Origin: Myxococcales bacterium
Lineage (GTDB): Bacteria > Myxococcota > UBA727 > VGSZ01
DNA: 52,425 bases
Direction of reading: 5' to 3'
Assembly: GCA_023248635.1 (NCBI GenBank)
Contig: JAHFED010000010.1
Location: forward strand, 77,275 to 129,699
Shown: positions 8,445-18,246 of the stretch, piece by piece
Numbering within the stretch: position 1 is the first letter of the stretch
Layout: each line of letters opens with the position of its first letter
Translations under genes and position numbers: made by a program
Notes under the pieces: generated by a model
The model's database searches: none
Told to the model about the DNA's origin: nothing
Seen by the model: the letters and a program-made list of their open reading frames with translations, nothing else

Positions 8445-11400
8445 TCAGTCGTCGTCGTTCCAGTGATCGAGCCGCGACGAAGCTCCCTTCAGTGCGGCGG
8501 CAGCGACGTCGCGCTTGATGGTGAAGACGGTCATTCCCGCCAACAACGCGATGCCCACCCCGGCGAGGAGCAGCGTGCCCAACACGGCGTTGTCGAGGCC
8601 GGCGAGAATCAGGCGACCGCCGACGAGGACCAGCGCCGCCGACGCCGCCGCATAGAGCGAGCGCCGGTCGCGTACTCGCATCGCGTAGACGACGCCCATG
8701 GTGGTGACGCCGATGCCGACGGCGAACGATCCGAAGGTCTCGGTGCGCAAGGCCGACCACGCTGCTGTGCAGTAGAGCGGCACATGGCTCATGACGGCCA
8801 AGGATCGGCCGCTGGGGCCGAGCAGGCGGCGATGACGTCGAGCGAGGAAGGTGCCGACGAAGGCCACGGGCAAGAGGTAGGACTCGGGCGCTCGGACGCC
8901 AGCGTGCACCAGGGCCAGCATGCAGGCCGCCACAAGCGCAGCCCCAGCAGCGAGCTCGTAGCGGGCCAGGCGCCGCGATCGGGCCAAGACGGCGTAGAGG
9001 CCGCCGCCGACCATCAAGATCAGCGCCCGCGCCCCCGACGAGGGCCCGAGGGCCGCGGCCAAAAGGGGCAAGGTGACGGCGTAGGCCTCCGCTGCCCTGG
9101 CCACCGAGGACCCGGCGTCCCTCGATCGAGCCAGCGCGCGCAAGGCAAGGAAGGCCACCGCCGCCGCCAACAAGAAGACCGCGTCGGCGCCGGGGAGGTC
9201 GTCGAGCCAAGGTGTGCGGCGCCGGACGTCGACGTACACGGAGAGCGCGATGCCCTGCGCGAAGGCCGCGAGCACGGTTTGCTCCTGGGCCTGCGCGACG
9301 CGCGAGAAGAGCACGACGGCGAGGCCCATGCCGATCCACGTCGACATCAGGGCCGCCGACGTCGGCTGTTCGTCGACGATGGTCAGCCAGAGCAGGCCGA
9401 CGAGCAGGATGAAGGCCGCACCCTCCGCACTCCGACGCAGAGCCGCAGCGACGGCGGGCAGGTGAGCAGCGCGCTCCTTGTGAAAGCCGACGACGAGCCT
9501 GTTGGCCCACACCTTGGCGACAAAGCTCTGCAGCGCGAGACACGCCGCCATCATCCCCGCCAGCCACCACGGAGCCGCCGACGTCGTCAGCACCTCGCCA
9601 CGCACCAACAAGGCCTGGGACGACGCCGTCACCAGCAGCACGCCGCTCGCTCCCAACCATCCCAGCGCGGGTCGCGGCTCGACGGCGACGAGCAGCACCA
9701 ACGCCAGGCTGGCCAACCACATCTCGGGGGCGTGCAGCGTCGGCGCGTCGCCCATCGACAGCAAGAGCGCGAGGCCCACCAACAAGGGCGCAGCGACGAC
9801 GAGCGCGTTCACCATGCCGGCGCGGGCCACCCGCGGCAGCGCCAGACGAGCAGCGACCAACAGCCGCCGTCCACGTCGTCGGTTCAGCAACAAGATGATC
9901 GCCACGATGCCGAGCCCACCGCTTGCCTCCCCCAGGCCGTGGGACTTCGGCAGCCACAAAGCAGCATGGGCGGTCATGTCGAAAGCGCCGCCGGCGAGGC
10001 CACAGATGGCCAACACCACCAGCCCAGCACCGAGAGTGCGGCGGGTGCGCAGGGCAATCAGAGCAGCCAGAAGCAGGGCGACGACGACGACGACGACGAC
10101 GGGTCCGAGGCGCTCGGCCAAGGGAGTGCCGGTGGTGCCCAGCACGCGCACCAACAGGCCAAAGCCCGCCAACGTCGACGCCACCGCCGCCAATCCGCTC
10201 AGGGACACGGCACGAAACGTCACGGGCCGCGGCCAACGCTCAAGCAACCACCAAGGCCGGGCGCCCCACGATCGTCTGCTGTAGAGCAAGCGCGCAACGA
10301 CGGCGTAGAGGACGAGGACGACGACGAGAGCGAGGGCGAAGCCCAACGCGACGGTATCTTGGTCGTGGCCCAGCGCTCGCGCGAAGCCGAACGCGGGCAC
10401 GGCGGCGAAGGAGATCGCGCCCAGAGAGACCAGGGGTTGCACGGCCCGAGCGGCAAACAACGCCCAGGCGTGCAGGCCCGCCAGCAGGCCCAGGAGCATT
10501 GCGAACCCGACGGCGTCGTCGGCGCTCCGATCGGCCACCAGCAGCACGCCGACGGCTGCGGCGAGGGCAGCGGTGACCCCGGCGGCGGCGACGGTGCCCC
10601 ACAAGGGATCGCGCGCGCTGACCCGCCGTCCCCGGCGTCGCACCAGCCTCGTGATCACGGGCAAACGCACCGCCGCGGCGCGCAGCACAGCGGCGATCAA
10701 GGCGAAACAAACCAGCGCGGCCAACGCGGCCAAGCCGCCGACAACGACGTCGTCGACGACGCGGGCGCTCGCCAGGTCGCCCACAGCCAACGCCAGCGCC
10801 AGCCCCAGGGCCGCCAGCATGCCACTCGTCGGAGCCCGCGCTGCCAACAACAGCACCGCGAGGGCCATGCCCGGCAGCACGCCGACGACGTCGACAGCAC
10901 TGATGCGACCCGCAAGGCCTGTGACGGCGACGCCCACCGCACCTACAGCTGCGACGCGGAAAAGAGCCAGGGCGCGAGCGCGTGAAGAGCGCCCCCACCA
11001 CGTCAAAGAGTGCGCGAGCAATCGTCGCGATCGGAGGGCCGGCACCGGCGGGGGCAGCTGGGGTGCGAAGCTGAGCAGGGCGATGACGACGACGACGACG
11101 GCGCCAGCCAACCACGGCCCGAGCTGAAAAGCGTGGTGCAGCTCCCAGACGCCAAGAGGGGCCAGCACCAAAGCCCCCCAGCCAGCGAGGTCGACGGAGC
11201 GCACCAATTCGGCGCAGACCAGCAGGGTCAACGCCGCGATCCAGGCCACCGCCCACAGGGGTTCGCCGTCGAGGCCCTTGGCCACCGCGCCTGCACCAAA
11301 GCCCAAGACGAACAGGAGCGCGGCGCTGATGCCGGCGATCACGGGCCAAGTCGGTCGCTTGCTCCGCACCACGAGGCCGGCGACGACGACGAGCGCCAGG

Positions 11401-13130
11401 AGGCTGACCCCCAGCGTGCCCTGAACGCCCTCGCTCAGCGTCGTCGCACCCAAGGCTTTGCCCAAGGCTGTGAGCAGCACCGAGACGGCGAGCAAGCACC
11501 ACCACACCGATCGCTCCGCGCGGCGATCGCTGACGTAGAGCGCGAGCACGACGAGCACCGCCGGGACAGCGCCGACGTCGTCGCCGGCTCCGGCTGCGAC
11601 GGGCAGCGCGATCAAGAAGAGCGTCAGCGTGGCCAGCTTCTCGCCCAGTCCCAAGTGCGGCGCTCGCCGTTCCCGCGTCGTGGCGGCAAAGAGCGCAAGC
11701 ACGCCGACGAACACGGCAAGGACGCCGATATCGTCGAATTCGATTCCTCCTGCGAGTTGCACGGCCGCCGTGAGAAAACCCGCAGCGAGCGCAGCACCGG
11801 CAGCGAACAAGCAGCGGAAGGCGCGCGGCAGACCCAAGGCCTCGGGCACAGCGAACCAAGAGGCGGCCAGGAACAAGACGACGGCGGCGAAGCCCAGGCC
11901 TTCTTCGTGATCGAGGCTGGCTTCCACGGCCACGCAGGCCAGCACGACGACGACGATGGCGACGCTCCAGCGCACCAACATGCGCACACCGAAGAGGCCG
12001 GGTCGCTGCTCGAAGAGGCGCGCGACCGTGTCAGCGAAGCAGGCGAAGAGCGCGACGCCGACAGTGCTCCCTGCTCCTTCGAAGCCCGCACGATCCGAAA
12101 CCAAAGCCGCAGCGCAAAGAGCCAGGGCGCTGATGTCGTTCACCCAAGTGGGACGACCAGCGAGGGCATCATCGGTGCGCCGAGAAATGCTCGCGCGCAA
12201 CAAGCCTAGGGCCAGGCCACCGACGACGAAGGCCCAGATTTCTCCAGCGGGCGCGGCGACGGCGATGGCGAAGCCGACCAAGAAAAGCACGGTGCCGATG
12301 GCGGGTTCAGCGGCGCCGGCCTGTGCCTTGCGGGCGCCGAAGCGCATGGCGGCCCAAAGAGCAGCGACGACGACGACGTCGACTACGAGGGCGATGGATC
12401 CGGCTTCCTTCCACAACAGTCCGAGGGGGAAGACCGACGAGACTGCGATCAGCCGACCCACCAAGCCCAACACGCGCCCCGCCACCGAGGCCGCGTGACG
12501 CACGGCCAGCACCGCGCCCACGGCAATGAAGGCTGCGGCGAACACGGCGAGGCCCATGCCGACGACGGCGGGGCGCAGGGCCGCGGGGATGTCGCCCCAG
12601 AACAAGTTGGTGCCCCAGAGCGATCCGCCGACGGCAAAGACGGCCCCCGTGAACCAGCCGCCGAGCTCGAGGCGCCGCTCCAACTGGGCCCGGGCGGCGA
12701 CGGGATCGAACACCGGCGGAGGAGGCAGAGGACGCGGCCCCGGTCTTGGACGTGGCACTGGGCGAGCCCGACGATCCGCCGGCCCAGCAGGGGACGCCGG
12801 GGCCGCGACGACGGTGGCGACGGCGGTTGGCGCCGGGGCGACAACGGCAGCGGGCACCGCCGGGGCCCGGGTCGGCGACGACGGCGCCGGGGCTTCGCTG
12901 GCGAGGACAGCGGGTTGAGCCAGGCGCGCGAGGACTTGCTCATGCTCGGTCCGCAGGCTTTGCAGGGGATCCGGGGCCGCCAGAATCTTCTCGACCTCGT
13001 GGGCGAAGAAGAGGTGCTGCCGGCGCAGTTCTTCTGGGGGCGCATCGACGCCCGGGTGGCCGCACGCGCTGCACTCCGCCGATGAGACGGGGCGAGAACA
13101 ACGAGGGCAGACCGACGCAACCAGGCTCAT
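8445..13130 (-). CDS. Giant polytopic membrane protein with N-terminal zinc ribbon
   Basis: A 1561-residue protein. Residues 1-27 hold two CxxC pairs (CPRCSRPVSSAECSACG), a zinc ribbon. Residues about 30-75 are a charged helix, followed by an Ala/Pro/Val-rich linker to about 150. The rest is an almost unbroken run of hydrophobic segments, by eye more than 30, separated by short Arg-rich loops. It resembles the general layout of large DUF2339-like predicted membrane proteins, but I cannot assign it to that family. No transport or catalytic signature is visible. The ATG at 13130 is immediately before the zinc ribbon. Long open frames on the opposite strand across this gene are shadows of its GC-rich codon usage. 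Confidence 0.85.
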   Translation of the reverse strand: MSLVASVCPRCSRPVSSAECSACGHPGVDAPPEELRRQHLFFAHEVEKILAAPDPLQSLRTEHEQVLARLAQPAVLASEAPAPSSPTRAPAVPAAVVAPAPTAVATVVAAPASPAGPADRRARPVPRPRPGPRPLPPPPVFDPVAARAQLERRLELGGWFTGAVFAVGGSLWGTNLFWGDIPAALRPAVVGMGLAVFAAAFIAVGAVLAVRHAASVAGRVLGLVGRLIAVSSVFPLGLLWKEAGSIALVVDVVVVAALWAAMRFGARKAQAGAAEPAIGTVLFLVGFAIAVAAPAGEIWAFVVGGLALGLLRASISRRTDDALAGRPTWVNDISALALCAAALVSDRAGFEGAGSTVGVALFACFADTVARLFEQRPGLFGVRMLVRWSVAIVVVVLACVAVEASLDHEEGLGFAAVVLFLAASWFAVPEALGLPRAFRCLFAAGAALAAGFLTAAVQLAGGIEFDDIGVLAVFVGVLALFAATTRERRAPHLGLGEKLATLTLFLIALPVAAGAGDDVGAVPAVLVVLALYVSDRRAERSVWWCLLAVSVLLTALGKALGATTLSEGVQGTLGVSLLALVVVAGLVVRSKRPTWPVIAGISAALLFVLGFGAGAVAKGLDGEPLWAVAWIAALTLLVCAELVRSVDLAGWGALVLAPLGVWELHHAFQLGPWLAGAVVVVVIALLSFAPQLPPPVPALRSRRLLAHSLTWWGRSSRARALALFRVAAVGAVGVAVTGLAGRISAVDVVGVLPGMALAVLLLAARAPTSGMLAALGLALALAVGDLASARVVDDVVVGGLAALAALVCFALIAAVLRAAAVRLPVITRLVRRRGRRVSARDPLWGTVAAAGVTAALAAAVGVLLVADRSADDAVGFAMLLGLLAGLHAWALFAARAVQPLVSLGAISFAAVPAFGFARALGHDQDTVALGFALALVVVLVLYAVVARLLYSRRSWGARPWWLLERWPRPVTFRAVSLSGLAAVASTLAGFGLLVRVLGTTGTPLAERLGPVVVVVVVALLLAALIALRTRRTLGAGLVVLAICGLAGGAFDMTAHAALWLPKSHGLGEASGGLGIVAIILLLNRRRGRRLLVAARLALPRVARAGMVNALVVAAPLLVGLALLLSMGDAPTLHAPEMWLASLALVLLVAVEPRPALGWLGASGVLLVTASSQALLVRGEVLTTSAAPWWLAGMMAACLALQSFVAKVWANRLVVGFHKERAAHLPAVAAALRRSAEGAAFILLVGLLWLTIVDEQPTSAALMSTWIGMGLAVVLFSRVAQAQEQTVLAAFAQGIALSVYVDVRRRTPWLDDLPGADAVFLLAAAVAFLALRALARSRDAGSSVARAAEAYAVTLPLLAAALGPSSGARALILMVGGGLYAVLARSRRLARYELAAGAALVAACMLALVHAGVRAPESYLLPVAFVGTFLARRHRRLLGPSGRSLAVMSHVPLYCTAAWSALRTETFGSFAVGIGVTTMGVVYAMRVRDRRSLYAAASAALVLVGGRLILAGLDNAVLGTLLLAGVGIALLAGMTVFTIKRDVAAAALKGASSRLDHWNDDD
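10080..10100. repeat. (GAC)7 microsatellite inside the giant membrane protein gene
   Basis: Seven perfect GAC triplets. Read on the minus strand they are GTC codons and give a Val run within a membrane segment of the 1561-residue protein. This is one of several perfect GAC/GTC runs in the window and a candidate site for length variation in steps of one residue. Confidence 0.9.
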
Positions 13131-13253
13131 GCGCGCAGCTTACCCGCGCGGCAGCGAGCGTCTCGTCGACAAAAGCCAGCAGATCGTCGCGACTGCGTCA
13201 CGGGAGGCCCCGTGCCGTTGCGAGTGTGGGAGGCACGCCCTGACGACGACGAA

Positions 13254-13532
13254 TCACTGCTCTGGCGCCGCCTGGCTGCGACGTTTTCGACGGCCCCGTT
13301 CGCGCTGCACGAAGAGGTAGAGCCCTTCGACCTTCTCGCGCGCCCAGGGCGTCTTGCGCAGGAACTTGAGGCTCGAGGCGATGCTCGGATCGCTGTTGAA
13401 GCAGCGGAGGGGCACGCGCTGGCCGAGCTCGGGCCAACCAAAGAAAGCGACGAGATCGCTCAGCATGGCCTCGAGGGTGACGCCGTGCAGTTGGTTCTTC
13501 GACTGTGGCGACGGCGGCGCGGGCTTGCTCAT
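13254..13532 (-). CDS. VF530 family (DUF2132) DNA-binding protein
   Basis: A 92-residue protein with the full VF530 signature: LHGVTLEAMLSDLV, then FGWPELGQRV, then RCFNSDPSIASSLKFLRKTP, then WAREKVEGLYL. VF530 proteins are small helical proteins proposed to bind DNA. The C-terminus is basic (RGRRKRRSQ). The start overlaps the dbpA stop by 4 bases (ATGA), so the two genes are translationally coupled. Function beyond nucleic-acid binding is unknown, but coupling to an rRNA helicase suggests a role around RNA or ribosomes. Confidence 0.92.
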   Translation of the reverse strand: MSKPAPPSPQSKNQLHGVTLEAMLSDLVAFFGWPELGQRVPLRCFNSDPSIASSLKFLRKTPWAREKVEGLYLFVQRERGRRKRRSQAAPEQ

Positions 13533-14908
13533 GCCGGCCTCCCCAGCCGCCAGACGCGGAAGGCCTTGCCCTTGATCTTGCCCGCGCGCAGACCGTCAAG
13601 AGCGAGCGTGGCGCACGCGCTGCTGACGGCGACGTAGCTGTGGCGGGCCGTGATGTCGATCTTGCCGACGGCGTTTCCCGGCAGGCCCGCCGCACCCGTC
13701 AGCGCGCCCAGCACATCGCCGGCGCGCAGTTTGTCTTGGCGCCCTCCCTCGATCATCAACGTCGTCATCGGCGGCGGCAGCGGCGTCGCCTGCGGTGCCG
13801 GCGTCGGCAGCTGACCCCATCGCAGGGGGCCAACGCGCGCGAGGCCGGCAATGCGCTCACGCTCTCGCGCAGAGCAGAGCGCGAGGGCGATTCCTGGGTG
13901 GCCGGCGCGCCCCGTGCGACCGATGCGATGCACATGGACGTCGGGATCGGTCGGCAGCTCCCAAGACACCACGGCTGCCAATCCCTTGATGTCGAGACCC
14001 CGAGCGGCGACGTCGGTGGCGACGAGCACCGCGCAGCTTTTGTTCGCGAACTGCAGCAGCACCTCGTCACGCTCGCGCTGCTCGAGCTCGCCATGCAGCG
14101 CCAAAACCGAAAAGCCCCGCTGCTGCAGGCGGGCAGTGACGTCGCGGACGTCGTTGCGCGTGTGACAAAACACCAAGGCGGAATCGGGGCGGTGCTCAAG
14201 GAGCAAGGCCGCGAGGGCGTCGAGCTTGCGGCCTGGTTCGACCTCGAAAAAGAGCTCCTCGATGTCGGCGGCGCTCACGACGTTGTCGACGGTGACATCG
14301 ACAGGATCGCGCTGAAGCCGGCGGCTTAGGGCCCGAATTTCGTCGGGATAGGTCGCCGAAAAGAGCAGTGTCTGCCGCGTCGCCGGCGCCTGGGCGACGA
14401 CGTCAGTGATGGACTCGAGGAAGCCCATGTCGAGCATGCGATCGGCCTCGTCGAGCACCAGCACCTTCAGGCCGCCGAGATCGATGGTCTCGCGCTCGAG
14501 ATGATCGAGGATGCGGCCCGGCGTGCCGACGACGACGTGGGGCGGCGACTGCAGCGACGGCGTCTGCGTCCGCACGGGCACACCCCCGCACAAGGTCACG
14601 ACCCGCAAGTTGGCGACGAAGCGGGCCAGGCGTCTGATCTCGGTGCTGACCTGATCGGCCAACTCACGCGTCGGACAGAGCACCAGCACTTGCGTACGGG
14701 CGTGGGCGACGTCGACGCGGGCCAGGAGCGCCAGGCCAAAGGCCACGGTCTTGCCGCTGCCGGTGCGGGCCTGAGCGGTCACGTCTCTGCCGGCGAGCAG
14801 GCTCGGAAGGGCGTGCTTCTGCACCGGCGTCATAGTCGCGAAACCCAACACCTCAAGGGCCTGGGCGAGCGCAGGGGCGAGGGGGAGCGTGGAGAAAGAG
14901 CTGGTCAT
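13529..14908 (-). CDS. dbpA: ATP-dependent RNA helicase DbpA
   Basis: A 459-residue DEAD-box helicase. Motifs in order are the Q motif FATMTPVQ (about 23-30), motif I ARTGSGKT (47-54), motif II DEAD (153-156), motif III SAT (184-186) and motif VI HRIGRTGRAG (about 330). After the helicase core, residues about 385-459 form the DbpA-type RNA-binding domain (GDVLGALTGAAGL, then IDI, then SYVAVSS). In E. coli this domain recognises hairpin 92 of 23S rRNA during large-subunit assembly. Length is normal. The downstream VF530 gene overlaps by 4 bases. Confidence 0.94.
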   Translation of the reverse strand: MTSSFSTLPLAPALAQALEVLGFATMTPVQKHALPSLLAGRDVTAQARTGSGKTVAFGLALLARVDVAHARTQVLVLCPTRELADQVSTEIRRLARFVANLRVVTLCGGVPVRTQTPSLQSPPHVVVGTPGRILDHLERETIDLGGLKVLVLDEADRMLDMGFLESITDVVAQAPATRQTLLFSATYPDEIRALSRRLQRDPVDVTVDNVVSAADIEELFFEVEPGRKLDALAALLLEHRPDSALVFCHTRNDVRDVTARLQQRGFSVLALHGELEQRERDEVLLQFANKSCAVLVATDVAARGLDIKGLAAVVSWELPTDPDVHVHRIGRTGRAGHPGIALALCSARERERIAGLARVGPLRWGQLPTPAPQATPLPPPMTTLMIEGGRQDKLRAGDVLGALTGAAGLPGNAVGKIDITARHSYVAVSSACATLALDGLRAGKIKGKAFRVWRLGRPA

Positions 14909-14960
14909 GTGAGGACGGCGTAGAGGCCCACGTCGACGTTTGCCAGCATGCAGAACGCTC

Positions 14961-16175
14961 TCAGGGAGGCAGGCGCCGGCCGAGCTCGCGCTGGGCCCAG
15001 TCGACGTCGCTTTTTTGGAAGCGTGGGTCGGCCCTCAAATGCGCCACGAACGAACGCAAGGTGGGCGCGCCCATCTGCTTCAGCGCCGCGAAGGCGTGGG
15101 CTCGTCGCCCCAACGTGCCCAACAGGGCGCGGTGGGCGGACTCGTCTTGCATGAGCTCGGGATGGAACTGCGTGGTGATGCCATTCCACCTCTCGGTGGC
15201 CTCGATCATCGACCGGCCCGTGTGCTCGTCCGTCACGCGCCCAACGACGCGAAAGCCCCAGCCGGCGAAGTCGACGGCCTGGTGGTGCAGGCTGTTCACC
15301 AGAAGGGCGCGCTGGCGCACCTCTTCGTAGATCATTGATTTTCTTGTGAATTCGACGGGGTGGTGGCCCTCTTTATGGCTCACCGACACCACCTCTTCGC
15401 TCTGCACGTCCTGGATGAGGGAGCCGCCTGCTGCTGCGTTCCAGAGCTGGTGGCTGCGACAGATGCCGAAGGCGAAGAGGTCGCAATCCAGGGCCCGACG
15501 GATGAAGTCGGCTTCGAAGCGGTCCCGCGCGAGGTTGGTGTTGAGCGCGGCGGTGTTGGCCTCGCCATAAAGACGCGGGTCGACGTCGGCGCCGCCGGGG
15601 CCCACCAGCCCGTCGAGGGAGCCCGCCATGGCGGCGACGATGCGCGTGCGCGCGTGGGGGCCGCCGCGCACGCCCAGGTCGGCACAGGGCGGAATGAGCA
15701 CCGGGCGGCAGCCCATCGACTCCACCAGAGCGATGAGGTTCTCAGTGTTGCGGTGCCCCCCGGCCAGGAGCATCGAGGGCTCGGACAACACGATGCCCAC
15801 CGTCGGACGCGCATCGCTGCGCCCTGGGGCCAACGACGACGACGACGACGCCAAACGCGTCAGGGCTTCCTTTTGGTCTGCAAACACTCCGGACTTCAGC
15901 AGCCCGTCGACGTAGCTCGAAAAAGAGCTGCCGGCGGGCAGCAGGACGTCGACGTCGCGGCCGGCCACCCGCACGCACTGCACCAATCCCGGCCCCAGCA
16001 CGGCGCGCCCACCCACCGACGTCGACGGCTGCGTCGGCAGCTTCGGCTGAGGGTTTTCTGGTGCGGCGGTGGGCGCAGTCTTTGTCGGTGCGTGCGGGGC
16101 CTTCGCCCCAGGCAAAGGCGGTGTGCTGCTCCGACGGGGCTTCGTTTCAGCGATCGGACGCATTTCGCGCAGCAT
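14961..16175 (-). CDS. Peptidase C26 family (gamma-glutamyl-GABA hydrolase-like) class I amidotransferase
   Basis: A 404-residue protein. Residues 1-55 are a Pro/Lys-rich, low-complexity leader. The C26/class I glutamine amidotransferase domain covers about 125-360: VGIVLSEPS, GGADVDPRLYGE (about 195-206), the nucleophile elbow FGICRSHQLWNAAAGG with Cys 239, then NSLHHQ, then QFHPE with His 338 and Glu 340 completing the triad. Such enzymes hydrolyse gamma-glutamyl amides. ATGs at 16175 and 16163 are both usable. The (ACG)6 run at 15833-15850 gives a Ser homopolymer in the region before the domain. The substrate is not deducible. Confidence 0.85.
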   Translation of the reverse strand: MLREMRPIAETKPRRSSTPPLPGAKAPHAPTKTAPTAAPENPQPKLPTQPSTSVGGRAVLGPGLVQCVRVAGRDVDVLLPAGSSFSSYVDGLLKSGVFADQKEALTRLASSSSSLAPGRSDARPTVGIVLSEPSMLLAGGHRNTENLIALVESMGCRPVLIPPCADLGVRGGPHARTRIVAAMAGSLDGLVGPGGADVDPRLYGEANTAALNTNLARDRFEADFIRRALDCDLFAFGICRSHQLWNAAAGGSLIQDVQSEEVVSVSHKEGHHPVEFTRKSMIYEEVRQRALLVNSLHHQAVDFAGWGFRVVGRVTDEHTGRSMIEATERWNGITTQFHPELMQDESAHRALLGTLGRRAHAFAALKQMGAPTLRSFVAHLRADPRFQKSDVDWAQRELGRRLPP

Positions 16176-16223
16176 GCCACGAGCCCCGCGCCGGGGCCTC
16201 CCGGGTCGGATCGAGTCACGACG

Positions 16224-18101
16224 TCAGGCGCGTTTCCAGATTTTCAGGATCTGCAGGAAGGCGGCGACGGCAAAGCCGATGGCGATGCCACCCACCAAAC
16301 CCATGCCGACCTTCTTGCCGAAGGCCTTCGACGCCGACTGCTTCTCGACGCGCGGCGGGACGACGATCTCAAAGCGGGCTTCGGCGGCCGTCTTCTCGAA
16401 GCCCAGCTGGTACGCCGTCTGGTTCTTCTCCTCGGTCAGCTGCGCATAGAGCTTCTTCGACGAGTCGGCATTGCGCGTGAGATCAGAGTAGCGAGCCTCG
16501 AAGTCGGGGAGGCTCTTGATGGCCTCTCGCACTTTCTCGAGCTGCACTCGAATGGATTCGAGCTGCGACGTCTTCCCCTGGATCTCGGCGTTCATCTGGG
16601 CGACGGACTTGTCACCCGAGCGGCCGCTGCCGCCGGTCTCATCGGGGGCGGCTTCGATGCGAGCCATGCGCTGCTTCAGCGCGAGGACGTCGGGGTGGTT
16701 GTCGCCGAGCCCGCCCGCCTTGAGCTCGGCGATCTCCTCGCGCACCGCTTGCAAAGCGCGGGCTTTGCGGCCGCCGCCACCGCTCGAGGTTGAGGCTGAC
16801 TTCACCTCGGCCCTGAGCTGCTCGATGGCCGAGACCAACTCGCCCTCGGTCTTTTCCAGCTCGAAGACGAACTCCTGGGACTTCGCTGCGTTCTCGGGCA
16901 GCGACGCCAGGTACTTCTTCTTGAATTCCTTGAGCTCCTCATCGGAGGTCTTCAGCGTCGCTTCGCTCTTGGCGATCTGGTCGGTCAGGTATTCCACCTT
17001 GGAGGTGATGACCTTGGTGACCTTTTCGACCTCGCTGTCGACGAAGGTCTTCACGTGAGTCTGCAGAAAGAGCAGGGCGTTTTCTTCACTGCTGGCCGTG
17101 AAGTCGCCGACGAAATTCTGCACCGGCGGCGGCTGACCGAAATTCGGCGTCGTCGACTCGAAGTTCAGGTTCTTCTGCAGGACCGCGATGAAGTCGTCGG
17201 AGGTGTCGGCCTTGCCCAGGGTCTCGAGGGTGCGCTTGAGCAGCACAGTGCTCTTGAAGTTCGACTTCGCCGCCGTAGCGCGATCGCCGGCGATGCCGCC
17301 GCCGCCGCCCGGACCTGCGGCCCCAGCGCCGTTGATGATGTTCATCTCGAAGGTGGCTTTGCCGCCCGGAGGCTGGGCAAAGCCCAGACCGACGCCAGCG
17401 AGAAGGCCGACGGCGCCGGTGATGCCAATGATCTTTTTGAAAGGCAGGAAGAAGTCGACGACCTTGCGGATGTTGCCGACCATCTCTTCGAGGTTCATCT
17501 CTTGATCGGGAGCGCTCTGAGGGGGGCCCGCGTTGACGACGACGGAGGGCATGCCGTTGCCGTTCATCCCCATCTGCATGCCGTTCATGCCGCTCTGCAT
17601 GCCGTTCATGCCGCCCTGCATGTTGCCGCCGCCGCCCATCAGAATTTGCGGATCGTTCACGCGTTCGACGCGGCCCGACGACGACGACGCTCCTGCTGCT
17701 GTCTGGTATTTGAAGACCGTGTAACCGACCTGCACCAGGTCGCCGTCGCGCAGCTCGGAATCGCTGATCTTCTGCGCGTTGACGAGGGTGCCGTTGCTCG
17801 ATCCCAAATCCTTGATGCGGTAGCCGCCCGGTTCGCGTAGCACCTCGCAGTGACGGCCGGAGACCCGATCGTCGACGAGGGTGATGTCAGCGGCCTCGGA
17901 TCGACCCAGCAGCGTCGATTCAAAGAGGGGATATTTGTGGCCTACGTTTGGGCCCATGCAGACCAGGAAGAAGGCGTCGGCGGAAGCGCTGGGTCGCACG
18001 GCCAGAGCGCGCTGGGCATCCGACGTCGAAAACATCACCGTCTTGTCCTCCTTCTCGTCGCCGGCCGCGCTGGGACCCGGACCCGATCGAGGCGGCTGCA
18101 T
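16224..18101 (-). CDS. FHA domain fused to Wzz-type polysaccharide chain-length regulator
   Basis: A 625-residue protein. A short tail carries the motif DKTVMF (Thr 21), followed by an FHA domain (about 45-132) with GRS (66-68), SGRH (81-84) and SSNGT (101-105), the phosphothreonine-binding residues. A Met/Gly/Asn-rich linker (155-184) follows. The rest is a Wzz/BexD-like copolymerase: membrane helix 1 at about 217-242, a long periplasmic coiled coil, and membrane helix 2 near 595-618. Wzz proteins set surface polysaccharide length. No tyrosine-kinase domain is present. A TTG at 18161 with GGAG upstream is an alternative start; the ATG at 18101 has GGGAG 6-7 bases upstream. A glycosyltransferase gene is divergent. 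Confidence 0.85.
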   Translation of the reverse strand: MQPPRSGPGPSAAGDEKEDKTVMFSTSDAQRALAVRPSASADAFFLVCMGPNVGHKYPLFESTLLGRSEAADITLVDDRVSGRHCEVLREPGGYRIKDLGSSNGTLVNAQKISDSELRDGDLVQVGYTVFKYQTAAGASSSSGRVERVNDPQILMGGGGNMQGGMNGMQSGMNGMQMGMNGNGMPSVVVNAGPPQSAPDQEMNLEEMVGNIRKVVDFFLPFKKIIGITGAVGLLAGVGLGFAQPPGGKATFEMNIINGAGAAGPGGGGGIAGDRATAAKSNFKSTVLLKRTLETLGKADTSDDFIAVLQKNLNFESTTPNFGQPPPVQNFVGDFTASSEENALLFLQTHVKTFVDSEVEKVTKVITSKVEYLTDQIAKSEATLKTSDEELKEFKKKYLASLPENAAKSQEFVFELEKTEGELVSAIEQLRAEVKSASTSSGGGGRKARALQAVREEIAELKAGGLGDNHPDVLALKQRMARIEAAPDETGGSGRSGDKSVAQMNAEIQGKTSQLESIRVQLEKVREAIKSLPDFEARYSDLTRNADSSKKLYAQLTEEKNQTAYQLGFEKTAAEARFEIVVPPRVEKQSASKAFGKKVGMGLVGGIAIGFAVAAFLQILKIWKRA

Positions 18102-18246
18102 CGACGGCTCCCACTCGGGCTCGATGGCTTGGGGCTGGGGGGGTCTCTTCTGACTGGCCAAGGTGCAGCTCTCCCACGGGCTCCGGAAACCATCGAACGC
18201 CGCGCCGCTTGAGGCGCACGGGCGACCAGCGGGCGCCTGAACTGCT

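Noticed and set aside
8028-10985. 985-codon open frame on the plus strand
   Set aside because: It is antisense to the giant membrane protein gene, is Gln/Arg/Asp/Gly-rich and has no domain; it arises from GC-rich codon usage on the opposite strand.
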